From assembly GCA_937951135.1 (NCBI GenBank), contig CALFCI010000075.1, positions 1 through 56,166 on the forward strand: a stretch of DNA of 56,166 nucleotides. Direction: 5' to 3'. The notes under the pieces were generated by a model, which ran no database searches, was not told the origin of the DNA, and saw only the letters and a list, made by a program, of their open reading frames with translations. The stretch comes from an uncultured Aquimarina sp. (GTDB taxonomy: Bacteria; Bacteroidota; Bacteroidia; Flavobacteriales; Flavobacteriaceae). Both the position numbers and the translations under genes were made by a program. Positions 18,294 through 27,823 of the stretch are shown here, in pieces; within the stretch, counting starts at the first letter, position 1; every line of letters starts with the position of its first letter.

Positions 18294-20717
18294 TTATCTT
18301 AATGTAGCTCCTAACTTTGTTTCAAAATTAGATTTCAATTTATTCATTATTTTATCTACTTGTTTATCGGTCAGTGTTTTTTTATGATCTTGTAATGTAA
18401 AACTCACAGCATACGACTTTTTGCCTTCCGGCAGCTTATTTCCTTCGTATACATCAAAAAGATTTACACCGGTTAATAACTGTTTTTCAGTTTGGGTCGC
18501 AATAGTATGGATCTCTTTAAATGTAGTAGTAGTATCTAGCAATAAGGCAAAATCTCTTCGAACTTCAGGAAATTTTGGAATTTCTTTAATTTTTATTGTT
18601 CTACTTTTAGCCAGTGCTATGATAGCATCCCAATTAAAATCAGCATAAGCAACTTCTTGTGGTATCGAAAAATGTTTTAAAATTGAAGCGTTTACGATTC
18701 CAAACTCAACTAATGCAACCTTGTTAGCTTCTAAGCATAACCCTTCTGAGAACACATCATTTGAAACTGGTATTGTTTGTAAATTAGTATGTCCAAGACG
18801 TTCCAACACTGCAATTACTATCCCTTTTAAGTGGAAAAAGTCTCGAGTAGCTGCGGTTGTATTCCAATGCTCTTGTGTTTTATTACCAGTCATCAAGATG
18901 CTAAGGTGTTTCTTTTCTTCCCTAACCGTTTGATTATGATAGGTTTTTCCAAATTCGAATACATTAAGATCACTTTGTTTTCTATTGAAATTATGAGATA
19001 TTGTCTCTAAACCAGAGAATAACATAGATTGTCTTAATACCGATAAATCATTGCTTAAAGCATTCAATATGGTAATATTGGCATCTTCAGAGATATTCTC
19101 GCTTAATGCTGTATAGGTATTTGTTGTTAGTGAATTGGATAGGATTTCATAAAACCCTTGACTTACTAATTGTGTCGCGATGGTATTTTGAAGATTGTGA
19201 TCTGATAACGGATCTACTGTAGATATAGATGCACTTAATTTGGTAGAAAATTGAATGTTATTATATCCATAAACCCTCAAGATTTCTTCGATAACATCAG
19301 CTTCTCGTTGTACATCATTGCGATACGGAGGGATGGATAAACCAAGACCACTTTCGGTAACACTATTCACTTTAATTTCTAAAGAGGTCAAAATCTTTTT
19401 TATAGTATCTCTAGGAATTTCCTCACCAATAAGTTTTTTTGTGTTTTCAAAAGAAAGGAATACTTGAAAATCTTCTATTTTTTTAGGGTATAGGTCTATA
19501 ATATTACTAGTGATTACCCCACCTGCTAACTCTTTAATAAGTAGTGCAGCTCTTTTTAAAGCATACTCAACAGTATTAGGGTTAATACCACGTTCAAACC
19601 TGAAAGAAGCATCGGTATTTAATCCATGCCGTTTAGCCGCTTTGCGCACACGTACAGGGTTAAAATAAGCACTCTCTAGAAATATCGTAGTCGTTTTTTC
19701 GGTTACACCAGAGTCTAATCCGCCAAAAACACCTGCAATACATAATGGCTTTTTTTGATCACAGATCATAAGATCATCTTCGTGTAATGTTCTTTCTATT
19801 CCGTCTAGAGTAGTGAATTTAGTACCTTTTGCAACGGTTTGAACCGCTATAGTGCTTCCTTCTATTTTTTCAGCATCAAAAGCATGTAAAGGCTGCCCCA
19901 GTTCATGCAATACATAGTTGGTAATATCAACAATATTGTTCTTAGGCGTTAGCCCTAATGCCAGCAGTCTATTCTGTATCCAAGCTGGTGATTCGGACAC
20001 TGTGATATCTGAAATCGTTAAGCCACAATATCTAGGAACAGCAGCAGGGTCTTGTATTTTTATATCTATTTTATGTGTTCGAGTATCTACGTTAAAATTA
20101 CTTACTGATGGTGTAATTAATTCTATTTTGATGTCTTGCTGTAATAATCCAGCTTTAAGGTCTCGCGCTGTGCCCCAGTGACTCATGGCATCAGATCTAT
20201 TGGGGGTGAGTCCAATTTCAAATATATCATCGTTTTCTACAGGAAAAATATCAGACAAAGGTGTTCCAACAGGGATGTCTTTGTCGAGTACCATAATACC
20301 ATCTTTGTATGTGCCAAGTCCTATTTCACTTTCTCCGCAAAGCATTCCATAACTTTCTTCACCTCGAATTTTACCTTTTTTGATGGTCCATTCTTTTCCT
20401 TCTTCGGTATAGAGCTTAGTGTCTATTGTAGCCACAGCTACTTTTTGACCAGTACCAACATTAGGAGCGCCGCATACAATAGGAATGGGAGTCCCAGTTC
20501 CAATTTCTACTTTAGTAAGTTTTAGACGATCGGCATTAGGGTGGGCTTCGCAACTTAATACTTGACCAACAACAATACCTTGCAGGCCACCTTTTATGCT
20601 CTCATAGGTGTCGATGCCTTCTATTTCTAATCCTAAATCTGTAAGTAATATTGCAGTTTGTTCAGCTTTCCAATCTAGATTAATGAATTGTTTTAGCCAG
20701 TTATATGAAATCTTCAT
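18294..20717 (-). CDS. pheT: Phenylalanine--tRNA ligase beta subunit
   Basis: The 807-residue protein has the complete bacterial PheT layout. It starts MKISYNWLKQFINLDW. An OB-type tRNA-binding domain is at about residues 40-150 (VVGQVLSCEAHPNADRLKLTKVEIG, VCGAPNVG), followed by the B3/B4 editing region (PRYCGLTISDI, DITNYVLHELGQPLHAFDAEKI), B5 (RRDTI-type helix, SIPPYRNDVQREADVIEEILRVYGYNNI), and the FDX-ACB anticodon-binding domain at the end (FPEVRRDFALLLD, LTDKQVDKIMNKL). It forms an alpha2beta2 enzyme with PheS, which is not in the window. It is monocistronic with a clear promoter. Confidence 0.97.
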   Translation of the reverse strand: MKISYNWLKQFINLDWKAEQTAILLTDLGLEIEGIDTYESIKGGLQGIVVGQVLSCEAHPNADRLKLTKVEIGTGTPIPIVCGAPNVGTGQKVAVATIDTKLYTEEGKEWTIKKGKIRGEESYGMLCGESEIGLGTYKDGIMVLDKDIPVGTPLSDIFPVENDDIFEIGLTPNRSDAMSHWGTARDLKAGLLQQDIKIELITPSVSNFNVDTRTHKIDIKIQDPAAVPRYCGLTISDITVSESPAWIQNRLLALGLTPKNNIVDITNYVLHELGQPLHAFDAEKIEGSTIAVQTVAKGTKFTTLDGIERTLHEDDLMICDQKKPLCIAGVFGGLDSGVTEKTTTIFLESAYFNPVRVRKAAKRHGLNTDASFRFERGINPNTVEYALKRAALLIKELAGGVITSNIIDLYPKKIEDFQVFLSFENTKKLIGEEIPRDTIKKILTSLEIKVNSVTESGLGLSIPPYRNDVQREADVIEEILRVYGYNNIQFSTKLSASISTVDPLSDHNLQNTIATQLVSQGFYEILSNSLTTNTYTALSENISEDANITILNALSNDLSVLRQSMLFSGLETISHNFNRKQSDLNVFEFGKTYHNQTVREEKKHLSILMTGNKTQEHWNTTAATRDFFHLKGIVIAVLERLGHTNLQTIPVSNDVFSEGLCLEANKVALVEFGIVNASILKHFSIPQEVAYADFNWDAIIALAKSRTIKIKEIPKFPEVRRDFALLLDTTTTFKEIHTIATQTEKQLLTGVNLFDVYEGNKLPEGKKSYAVSFTLQDHKKTLTDKQVDKIMNKLKSNFETKLGATLR

Positions 20718-20741
20718 GTGTTTTCAGTAAAATATGGAGGT

Positions 20742-20749
20742 CAAAGATA
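20742..20749 (-). promoter_or_regulatory. Promoter of pheT
   Basis: On the minus strand the bases read TATCTTTG, with a TTG 20 bp further upstream (CAA at 20770-20772 on the + strand). Both spacing and sequence fit the Bacteroidota consensus, 24 bp before the pheT ATG. Confidence 0.75.
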
Positions 20750-20772
20750 CTCGATTGTGAAAAAATGAGCAA

Positions 20773-21365
20773 TAAGAATTGATGTAATTTCCATACAAAC
20801 GTGTTGTTTTTATGCAAAGGTGTTGGTTTCTTTTTATTTAGAGCATGAAGTTATAATAAAGTCTTTAAGTACTAGTATTTATTCGCTTTTTTGTTGTGTG
20901 ATGTTTGCAGGTATTGGGGATAATTTAATTATAAATAGACATATTAGTCTAGATTATCGAATTAAACTTGTGTTAATTGAGAATAATGATATTTATTACT
21001 TGTTATTTTTAACTAAAATACTGTTATTTAGCAACTTATATTTTTTTATTTCTTTTTTTAATTATTTTTCCTTGATTTAATTGTGGTTTTGACGTATCCA
21101 ACTTTCATGGTTTTGTGCGTAAATTTGAGAAGATATTAATGTTTAAGTTAATGAATTACTAAAACTTAAACTCTGTATGTATAAAGATGTAGTTGATACT
21201 GTACTAAAAGATGACTGATTTTTTTCGTCTTAGCAGGAATCAATTTTTGGTGTAATAAACATGTAGAAAACAACTTAATCTGTGTTTTTGAAAGTGATTA
21301 CAGCATACTCTTTTTTAAATACAGTAATATATACTAATATAATCAAGCTCCAAAACCCTAAGATC
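20773..21365. other. AT-rich intergenic region before the CD-NTase gene
   Basis: This ~590-bp region is strongly AT-rich and carries no gene that I trust. One inverted repeat stands out: GTTTAAGTT (21141-21149) with AACTTAAAC (21163-21171), 13-nt spacer. It could be an operator or a leader hairpin for the CD-NTase gene. No clear TAnnTTTG element precedes the CD-NTase start, unlike the neighbouring housekeeping genes. Confidence 0.5.
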
Positions 21366-22808
21366 ATGAGTGTATCAGCCAACTTTAACGTTTTTTGTAA
21401 CCATTTGAAATTTACATCTCAAAAGGAATCCATAATTTCTAATCGTTTTCGGAATATTTGTAAACAATTGAATAAGGAATATTGGCAAATGGAAGCTGAA
21501 TATGGCGGGATGTATATAGGCTCGAAAGGAAGACAAACTGTGATTTGTAATGGTCAAGATATTGATATGATATTTGAAATGCCTGAACATATTTTGTCAA
21601 AATACACAAATAGTGAGTACAATTCACAATTAGTTTTTTTAGAAGAAGTAAAAGAAATTATTGTGGGTTTATATTGGAATACGGAGATAGATGAAGAAAA
21701 ACAAACAATTAAAGTGCTGTTTTCTGATAAAATGACTTTTCATATTTTACCAGTTTTTAGAAATATAGATGGTTCATATACCAAAGCTAATATTACCGAT
21801 AATGGTAGTTGGTGTATTATAGATCCCGTTTCAGAAATTAAAGACATGGATTTAGGAGATCATCGCATTAATTTGAATTTAAGAAGGTTATGTCAAATGG
21901 CTCGTGCTTGGAAAAAGAGATGTAGTGTGCCGATTCATAATAAACTGTTAGATACGTTTGCTCGCGAATTTATGATAGTGTGGAAAGATAATAAAACATC
22001 GTATACACATTTTGACATGATGTGTCGCGATTTTTTTAAATATATGATGGATCAAGATGCAGCACAGACAGAATGGAAGGTGTTAGGTAAAAATGATGTT
22101 CTGTACAATACCAACCATTTTAGATATAATGCTATTATAGCCTATGATAAAGCAACTGAAGCCATACAATTAGAAACAGAAGGCAAGCACTGGACTGCAC
22201 GACAAAAGTGGAGAGAAGTTTTTGGAATTAAATTTCCAGAAGATATTGTAGAAGAATTGAAATTGAAAAAAATAGAAGAAAAAGCAGTGTCTATTTATGA
22301 GGTGCAGCAAAAATGTGTTAGCACTTTAAACCGCAGGAAGAATAAGTCTAAAACACTTCAATTTACACTTGCTTTAAGTATTGTTTTGGGAATATTGGCT
22401 ATAGGGTATACCAATCATTTTAATTTTGGAATAGTTTTGTTTAGTACAGCATCCATACTATTTACGGTTAATGTGTTTATGCAAAAAAGAAACTTAACGG
22501 AGGTCATAAAAAAGCACTATAGCGCCGCTCAATATGCTTTAGAAATTAAAGAAGAATGTAAATTAGTTTTACATGATCTGAATTATAATACTGTAGAAAT
22601 GGCTATTATTCAAGAAAGAATTGAGAAAGTATGGCATAAAATTAATGCTACATATATGGGCGATCATTCTGTACTTAATCATAAGTATACCAGCATAAAG
22701 AATAGACTTCGTGAAATATTGCATTTGACAGAAAAAGGAAAAATGTTACCGCTAAATTCGCTTACTATAGATAGAAATTATAATAAAGCATTACAAGTTT
22801 CGGCATAA
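21366..22808 (+). CDS. CD-NTase (SMODS-type) fused to SLATT-like 2TM effector
   Basis: The 480-residue protein combines two parts. Residues 1-~310 are a cGAS/DncV-like nucleotidyltransferase: MSVSANFNVFC start, G52-S53 in YIGSKGRQT, D65 and D67 in QDIDMIFEMP, then NLRRLCQMARAWKK and WTARQKWREVFGIKFPE, which are typical of this family. The third acidic site falls in FHILPVF, where residue 126 is His. Residues ~330-480 hold two adjacent membrane helices (~333-350 and ~355-376) and a helical tail, matching the SLATT pore-forming effector layout. This suggests a single-gene CBASS-type anti-phage unit: synthase plus membrane effector in one chain. The start at 21366 is chosen over 21282 because family members begin MSV. 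Neighbours are housekeeping genes, so it is probably an acquired gene. Confidence 0.8.
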   Translation: MSVSANFNVFCNHLKFTSQKESIISNRFRNICKQLNKEYWQMEAEYGGMYIGSKGRQTVICNGQDIDMIFEMPEHILSKYTNSEYNSQLVFLEEVKEIIVGLYWNTEIDEEKQTIKVLFSDKMTFHILPVFRNIDGSYTKANITDNGSWCIIDPVSEIKDMDLGDHRINLNLRRLCQMARAWKKRCSVPIHNKLLDTFAREFMIVWKDNKTSYTHFDMMCRDFFKYMMDQDAAQTEWKVLGKNDVLYNTNHFRYNAIIAYDKATEAIQLETEGKHWTARQKWREVFGIKFPEDIVEELKLKKIEEKAVSIYEVQQKCVSTLNRRKNKSKTLQFTLALSIVLGILAIGYTNHFNFGIVLFSTASILFTVNVFMQKRNLTEVIKKHYSAAQYALEIKEECKLVLHDLNYNTVEMAIIQERIEKVWHKINATYMGDHSVLNHKYTSIKNRLREILHLTEKGKMLPLNSLTIDRNYNKALQVSA

Positions 22809-23003
22809 CATCAAAATAATTTTTCGCTTTGTTTCTTTTGTATTTCAATATCGAATATAACTGTAACTTAAGCTGTGTGCCAATTTTCTATTTTATTTCA
22901 ATAAAAATAATCCAAATTGACTCCTCTCATTTCAAATAATTTCGATACAAATTTTTGATAAAAATTCATCGATAATAAGATATTCTTTTTATAATATGTA
23001 ATG

Positions 23004-23011
23004 TATCTTTG
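23004..23011 (+). promoter_or_regulatory. Promoter -7 element of ychF
   Basis: TATCTTTG is an exact TAnnTTTG match about 97 bp upstream of the ychF ATG. The rest of the 22809-23107 gap shows nothing else I recognise. Confidence 0.6.
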
Positions 23012-23107
23012 CTGCCTGTAAATACAGATTAATTACGTACAAAAAGATCATGAATAGTTTGGGTGAATACCAATATTCAATACTGATCATAGAAATAAAA
23101 GAAACCC

Positions 23108-24202
23108 ATGAAAGCTGGAATTGTAGGATTACCGAATGTTGGAAAATCAACCTTATTTAATTGTTTATCAAATGCAAAGGCGCAAAGTGCCAACTTTCCG
23201 TTTTGTACTATTGAGCCTAATGTAGGAGTGGTTAATGTACCAGATCCAAGATTAGAGAAATTAGAATCATTAGTAAATCCAGAACGAGTATTACCAGCTA
23301 CAGTGGATATTGTAGATATTGCTGGATTGGTAAAAGGAGCAAGTAAAGGAGAAGGTTTAGGAAATCAATTTTTAGGAAATATTCGTGAGACTGATGCTAT
23401 TATTCACGTATTGCGTTGTTTTGATAATGATAATATCGTCCATGTCGACGGTAGTGTAGATCCAATTCGGGATAAAGAAACTATAGATATGGAACTACAG
23501 TTGAAAGACTTGGAAACTATAGAAAAAAAGCTTGAAAAAGTAAAAAGAGCCTCTAGAACAGGGCAGAAAGAAGCTCAAAAAGAAGAAACGATTTTAATAC
23601 AGATTAAGGAAGGATTAGAAGCAGGTACTTCGGTACGTGCATTAACAATTTCTGACGATGATAGAGCTGCTTTTGTAGCGCCTTTACAATGCATTACAGA
23701 TAAACCTGTTTTGTATGTGTGTAATGTAGATGAAGATGCTGCTGTTTCTGGTAATGCTTTTGTAGATAAAGTAAAGGCAGTTGTGGAATCAGAAAATGCT
23801 GAGGTAATTATTCTAGCAGTGGGTACAGAAGCTGATATTACAGAGTTAGATGATTATGAAGAGCGCCAACTATTTTTGCAAGACATGGGCTTGGAAGAAG
23901 CTGGAGCTTCGGTATTGATTCGAGCAGCATATAAATTATTAAATCAACAAACATATTTTACTGCAGGAGTTAAAGAAGTGCGTGCATGGACCATTCCTAT
24001 TGGAGCTACTGCGCCACAAGCGGCAGGAGTGATTCATACCGATTTTGAGAAAGGATTCATACGTGCGGAAGTCATTAAATATGATGATTATATTACTTAT
24101 GGTAGTGAAACCAAAGTTAAAGAAGCTGGTAAGCTAGGAGTAGAAGGAAAAACATACGTAGTAAGCGATGGAGATGTAATGAATTTCTTGTTTAATGTGT
24201 AA
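23108..24202 (+). CDS. ychF: Redox-regulated ATPase YchF (Obg family)
   Basis: The 364-residue protein begins MKAGIVGLPNVGKSTLFNCL with the G1 P-loop. It has the Obg-type G3 region DIVDIAGLVKGASKGEGLGNQFL, a coiled-coil insertion (residues ~130-165), the G4-like NVDE typical of YchF (ATP preference over GTP), and a C-terminal TGS domain (TYFTAGVKEVRAWTI, HTDFEKGFIRAEVI, VSDGDVMNFLFNV). Length and motifs match the universal family. It binds ribosomes and is linked to stress and translation control. It is monocistronic. Confidence 0.97.
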   Translation: MKAGIVGLPNVGKSTLFNCLSNAKAQSANFPFCTIEPNVGVVNVPDPRLEKLESLVNPERVLPATVDIVDIAGLVKGASKGEGLGNQFLGNIRETDAIIHVLRCFDNDNIVHVDGSVDPIRDKETIDMELQLKDLETIEKKLEKVKRASRTGQKEAQKEETILIQIKEGLEAGTSVRALTISDDDRAAFVAPLQCITDKPVLYVCNVDEDAAVSGNAFVDKVKAVVESENAEVIILAVGTEADITELDDYEERQLFLQDMGLEEAGASVLIRAAYKLLNQQTYFTAGVKEVRAWTIPIGATAPQAAGVIHTDFEKGFIRAEVIKYDDYITYGSETKVKEAGKLGVEGKTYVVSDGDVMNFLFNV

Positions 24203-24245
24203 TCCCAAATGCAGAATATAAGTATCGTTGCTATAAAACGGTATT

Positions 24246-24300
24246 AAAAAAGGTGCTGTAAATGATCTCTTGAAGTGATTATTTACAGCATCTTTTTTTA
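24246..24300 (+). terminator. Terminator after ychF
   Basis: TGCTGTAAAT (24254-24263) pairs with ATTTACAGCA (24281-24290), followed by TCTTTTTTTA. A weak A run precedes the left arm. Confidence 0.85.
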
Positions 24301-24336
24301 GTTATTGACTGATCGTAAAACGTTACCAACTATTTT

Positions 24337-24508
24337 AAACCCGGATTATGCAATAGCACTTTGTCATGAGGTTTGAAATTGCGATAAAATATGATGTTTT
24401 CTAAAATTTAGCATAGCATCGCTATGGTTAAGTTTAAAAACATAGCGGAGCGGTATATTTTGAAGTAGTTTCAAGTCGTAATAGATTTTCTAATGCATAA
24501 TCCGGGTT
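24337..24508. repeat. Foldback (MITE-like) element family A, copy 2
   Basis: It has terminal inverted repeats AAACCCGGATTATGCA and TGCATAATCCGGGTTA, nearly perfect here. The interior matches copy 1 (8209-8379) with few substitutions, including GCATAGCATCGCTATGG and ACATAGCGGAGCGGTATA. It lies directly after the ychF terminator. No coding capacity is present. Confidence 0.8.
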
Positions 24509-24608
24509 AAAAAGGGAATTCAAATGTATTTCAGTTTAGTACATGACAAATATTAGTCGCTATGCTTTAGATTTTGATCATCATCGTTTTATGGTTGCTA
24601 GCCCTGTT

Positions 24609-24641
24609 AGACCTACTAGGTTTTGGAAACCTAGTAGGTCT
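24609..24641. repeat. GACCTACTAGG palindromic repeat, copy 1
   Basis: A perfect 15-bp stem, AGACCTACTAGGTTT with AAACCTAGTAGGTCT, encloses a TGG loop. It sits in the 615-bp gap between ychF and the EamA gene. A degenerate copy lies on the other side of that gene at 25741-25773. The rest of the gap (24509-24818) has no convincing gene. Confidence 0.75.
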
Positions 24642-24818
24642 GGATTACAAAGTGATGATACAACTTTACATAGAGAACAACTATTTTTTGTAATGTACTT
24701 AGGTATTCCAGTTATTTTGAAATGCATTAAGTGCAATCAACTGGCAACGATCATTGGGCATCGTAATTTTAGTGTAGATGTGTGTTTTGTACTATAGGAG
24801 AGTACGTACCTTCGTACT

Positions 24819-25712
24819 ATGAATGCTTCTAAAATTTTTTCTTCCGGAGTGCTATTTGCAGTGGTAGGGATAATCTTATTTTCTGCGAAAGCGGTACTGG
24901 TTAAAATTGCATACCGATATGATATTAGTGCCGAGCATTTATTGCTGTTTAGAATGGGATTTGCATTGCCATTTTATGTAGTGATTGCAATTGTAAATAC
25001 GACTAAGGTTAAATCTAAGGCAAAACAATTAGATTATTTGTGGATTGTGTTTTTTGGATTCATAGGGTATTATTTAGCTAGTTATTTTGATTTTTTAGGG
25101 TTGCAGTATATTACAGCAGGATTGGAGCGCATCATACTATTTGTATATCCTACCTTAGTATTAATACTTTCCAGAATTTTTCTAAAAAAAACAATAACCA
25201 AACCACAAGTGATTGCGATTGTATTGACTTATGTAGGGGTGATCATTACATTTTGGGGAGCCGTACAATTTACATCTTCAGATATAATTATAGGGACAGT
25301 GCTTATTTTTTTAAGTGCTTTAACGTATGCCAGCTATTTGGTAGGAAGCGGATGGCTTATTCCAAAATTTGGAGTAGTTACATTTACGTCTTATGCTATG
25401 ATTGTTTCTTCATTAGGGATTATAATACAGTATTTAATCACAGATAGAGGCACACTTACGTCATATCCGGTAATAATATATGTGCTAGGCTTGGCGATGG
25501 CAATTTTTGCTACAATCGTTCCATCCTATTTAGTGTCCGCAGCCATAGCTAGATTAGGAGCATCTAACTTTGCTATTATTGCTAGTTTGGGACCTATTTC
25601 GACCATCGTATTAGCGTACTTTTTTCTTGACGAACACCTTTCTGTATTACAATTACTTGGAACGTTCATTGTTATTATTGGGGTATTTCAGATTGCAAAA
25701 ACTAAGAAATGA
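24819..25712 (+). CDS. EamA/DMT family transporter
   Basis: The 297-residue integral membrane protein has about ten hydrophobic helices arranged as two EamA repeats. The first runs from residue ~12 to ~145 (ILFSAKAVLVKIAYRYDISAEHLLLFRMGFALP; ERIILFVYPTLVLILSRIFLKK). The second runs from ~160 to the end (TIVPSYLVSAAIARLGASNFAIIASLGPISTIVLAYFFLDEHLS). The family exports or imports small metabolites such as amino acids and nucleosides; the substrate is not predictable here. It is a single gene flanked by the two GACCTACTAGG palindromes. Confidence 0.88.
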   Translation: MNASKIFSSGVLFAVVGIILFSAKAVLVKIAYRYDISAEHLLLFRMGFALPFYVVIAIVNTTKVKSKAKQLDYLWIVFFGFIGYYLASYFDFLGLQYITAGLERIILFVYPTLVLILSRIFLKKTITKPQVIAIVLTYVGVIITFWGAVQFTSSDIIIGTVLIFLSALTYASYLVGSGWLIPKFGVVTFTSYAMIVSSLGIIIQYLITDRGTLTSYPVIIYVLGLAMAIFATIVPSYLVSAAIARLGASNFAIIASLGPISTIVLAYFFLDEHLSVLQLLGTFIVIIGVFQIAKTKK

Positions 25713-25740
25713 TGTTTCGATTTCACACCGCATTTTGACA

Positions 25741-25773
25741 AGATCTACTAGATTTTTAAAACCCAGTAAGTTT
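25741..25773. repeat. Degenerate GACCTACTAGG palindromic repeat, copy 2
   Basis: AGATCTACTAGATTTTTAAA and ACCCAGTAAGTTT match the 24609 palindrome with several substitutions, so the stem is weakened. It lies 28 bp after the EamA stop codon and may act as a decayed terminator-like hairpin. Confidence 0.5.
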
Positions 25774-25899
25774 GAATGACACTGAAATTGTTAAATAAAA
25801 CTTGAAAATTAAACATAGGTAAAACAAATTCCATATTTTGCGCGCCCAAAAAGGTGTAACACCTTTGTTTTTTATGCGTTTATATTTAAAAATAATTGA

Positions 25900-27786
25900 A
25901 TGAGAATTTCTATATACATCTTAGTTTTTAGTTTAGTAGTAGTCAGTTGTGGAGCACTAGTTTCTAAAAACACAAATTTAGCGACACAAACTCCTATTGC
26001 GACCACAGTAGATTTAGTACATATTGATGAAGATCGAGTACCTGTTACGATCAACCCAGGTCGTTTTATGAAGGATACAATTACATATCGACTTCCTAAA
26101 GTAGTACAAGGAACCTATGCCGTGAGTAACTTTGGATTATATGTAGATGACCTTAAGGCATTAGATTATAATGGAGCGGTATTGCCAGTGACTAAAATAG
26201 ATACGAATACATGGTCGATTGCCAATGCAACACAATTGGATAAAATAGTATATAATGTTAATGATACATTTGATATTGAAAATTTAGGGTTGGAAACTCC
26301 GTTCTCACCTTCTGGAACCAATATAGAGCCTCAAAATTTTGTATTGAATTTACATGGGTTTATTGGGTATTTCGAGAGTTTAAAAAAGAACCAATACACA
26401 GTAGCAGTAACAGCACCTGTAAGTATGAAAAAAACATCAGCGTTACATGCGGTATCTTCGGAGCCTAGTAGTGATGGACAAACAGTAGTAGATCACTACG
26501 CTGCTAACCGCTATTTTGAAATTACTGATAACCCTTTGATGTATGGGAATTTAGATATTGAAGAATTTCTTGTAGGAGATATCAAGATTGTGCTGAGTGT
26601 ATACTCACCAAACAAAGTACATACAGCTGCCAAAATAAAGGAAACAGTATTTAAAATGATGAAAGCTCAAAAAACATATTTGGGCGATATTAATAGTACA
26701 CCTAGATATGATATTTACTTATATTTAGGAGGAAGTGATGAGACCGCGCCGACTGGCTTTGGAGCTTTAGAGCATCATACGTCTACAGTAGTAGTTTTAC
26801 CAGAACAAATGCAAGATGAGGCATTGGCATCAGCAATGATTGATGTAGTTTCTCATGAGTTTTTTCATATTGTAACACCATTAAGTGTGCATTCTGAAGA
26901 TGTACATTATTTTGATTATAATGCACCAACATTTTCTAAACACTTATGGATGTATGAAGGCGTGACAGAGTATTTTGCAACGATCTTTCAAATTAATCAG
27001 GGATTGGTAGAAGAAGAGGCCTTTTTAACTAAAGTAATGGGTAAAATAGAAGCTTCTCGTAGCAGAGGCTTTGACGATAGTATGAGTTTTACTGTAATGA
27101 GTGAAAATGTACTTAAAAAACCGTATGCACCCAATTATTACAATGTATATGAAAAAGGAGCATTGATTGGAATGTGTATTGATATCATTATGAGAGAAGA
27201 AAGTAAAGGTACACGAGGTATTTTATCTTTAATGAAAGAACTTTCATTAAAGTATGGAAAGCATAAACCTTTTGAGGACGATACGTTAATTGAAGAAATT
27301 ACTGCAATGACATATCCCGCGGTAGGTGCTTTTTTGAAAAAGCATGTAGAAGGGACAACTCCAATCAACTATCAGGAGTTCTTTGAAAAAGTAGGAGTAG
27401 CAACAGGAGAAGATCGTATAGAAACGAATTATGTACAAAATGGCGGAACATTAATTTTTGCAGGAAATCAAGAAAAAGGTACCTTATATTTTAATGATGA
27501 AGTACTCAATAATAGTTTTTGGGCAACTCAAGGCGTATTGCCAAATGATGAATTGGTATCGGTTAATGGTACAGTACTCACTTTAGCCAATGCTAATCAG
27601 GTATTGGGAGCGACTTTTCAATGGAAAGAAGGAGATGATCTTACCATAGTTTTAAATAGAGCTGGTACAGAAGTTGTGGTGAAGACTAAAGTAACCAAGT
27701 CATATACAAAAGGGCAACGCTTAAAAATGATAACTTCTCCTACACCAGATCAATTAGCAACTCGTACTGCTTGGTTGAAGGGATAG
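25900..27786 (+). CDS. M61 family peptidase (glycyl aminopeptidase-like), lipoprotein
   Basis: The 628-residue protein has a lipoprotein signal (VVVSCGAL, Cys at residue 17). An N-terminal beta domain (residues ~35-230) precedes the zinc peptidase core with HEFFH at about residues 318-322 and the downstream glutamate in MYEGVTEYFA at about 349-357, the gluzincin pattern of family M61. A PDZ-like region is expected at ~500-628 (ILNNSFWATQGVLPNDELVSVNG). It would act in the periplasm or at the outer membrane as an aminopeptidase. It converges with rdgB 37 bp away on the other strand. Confidence 0.9.
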   Translation: MRISIYILVFSLVVVSCGALVSKNTNLATQTPIATTVDLVHIDEDRVPVTINPGRFMKDTITYRLPKVVQGTYAVSNFGLYVDDLKALDYNGAVLPVTKIDTNTWSIANATQLDKIVYNVNDTFDIENLGLETPFSPSGTNIEPQNFVLNLHGFIGYFESLKKNQYTVAVTAPVSMKKTSALHAVSSEPSSDGQTVVDHYAANRYFEITDNPLMYGNLDIEEFLVGDIKIVLSVYSPNKVHTAAKIKETVFKMMKAQKTYLGDINSTPRYDIYLYLGGSDETAPTGFGALEHHTSTVVVLPEQMQDEALASAMIDVVSHEFFHIVTPLSVHSEDVHYFDYNAPTFSKHLWMYEGVTEYFATIFQINQGLVEEEAFLTKVMGKIEASRSRGFDDSMSFTVMSENVLKKPYAPNYYNVYEKGALIGMCIDIIMREESKGTRGILSLMKELSLKYGKHKPFEDDTLIEEITAMTYPAVGAFLKKHVEGTTPINYQEFFEKVGVATGEDRIETNYVQNGGTLIFAGNQEKGTLYFNDEVLNNSFWATQGVLPNDELVSVNGTVLTLANANQVLGATFQWKEGDDLTIVLNRAGTEVVVKTKVTKSYTKGQRLKMITSPTPDQLATRTAWLKG

Positions 27787-27823
27787 TAGTAGTTTAAGAC
27801 GGATAGATATTAGATTTTTTTAT

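Noticed and set aside
20820-21080. 86-residue hydrophobic frame upstream of the CD-NTase gene
   Set aside because: It lies in very AT-rich DNA where Phe/Ile/Leu codons arise by chance, and it has no promoter, signal or family resemblance.
24543-24797. 84-residue frame on the + strand before the EamA gene
   Set aside because: It runs through the perfect GACCTACTAGG palindrome, has no promoter or recognisable domain, and its composition is not protein-like.
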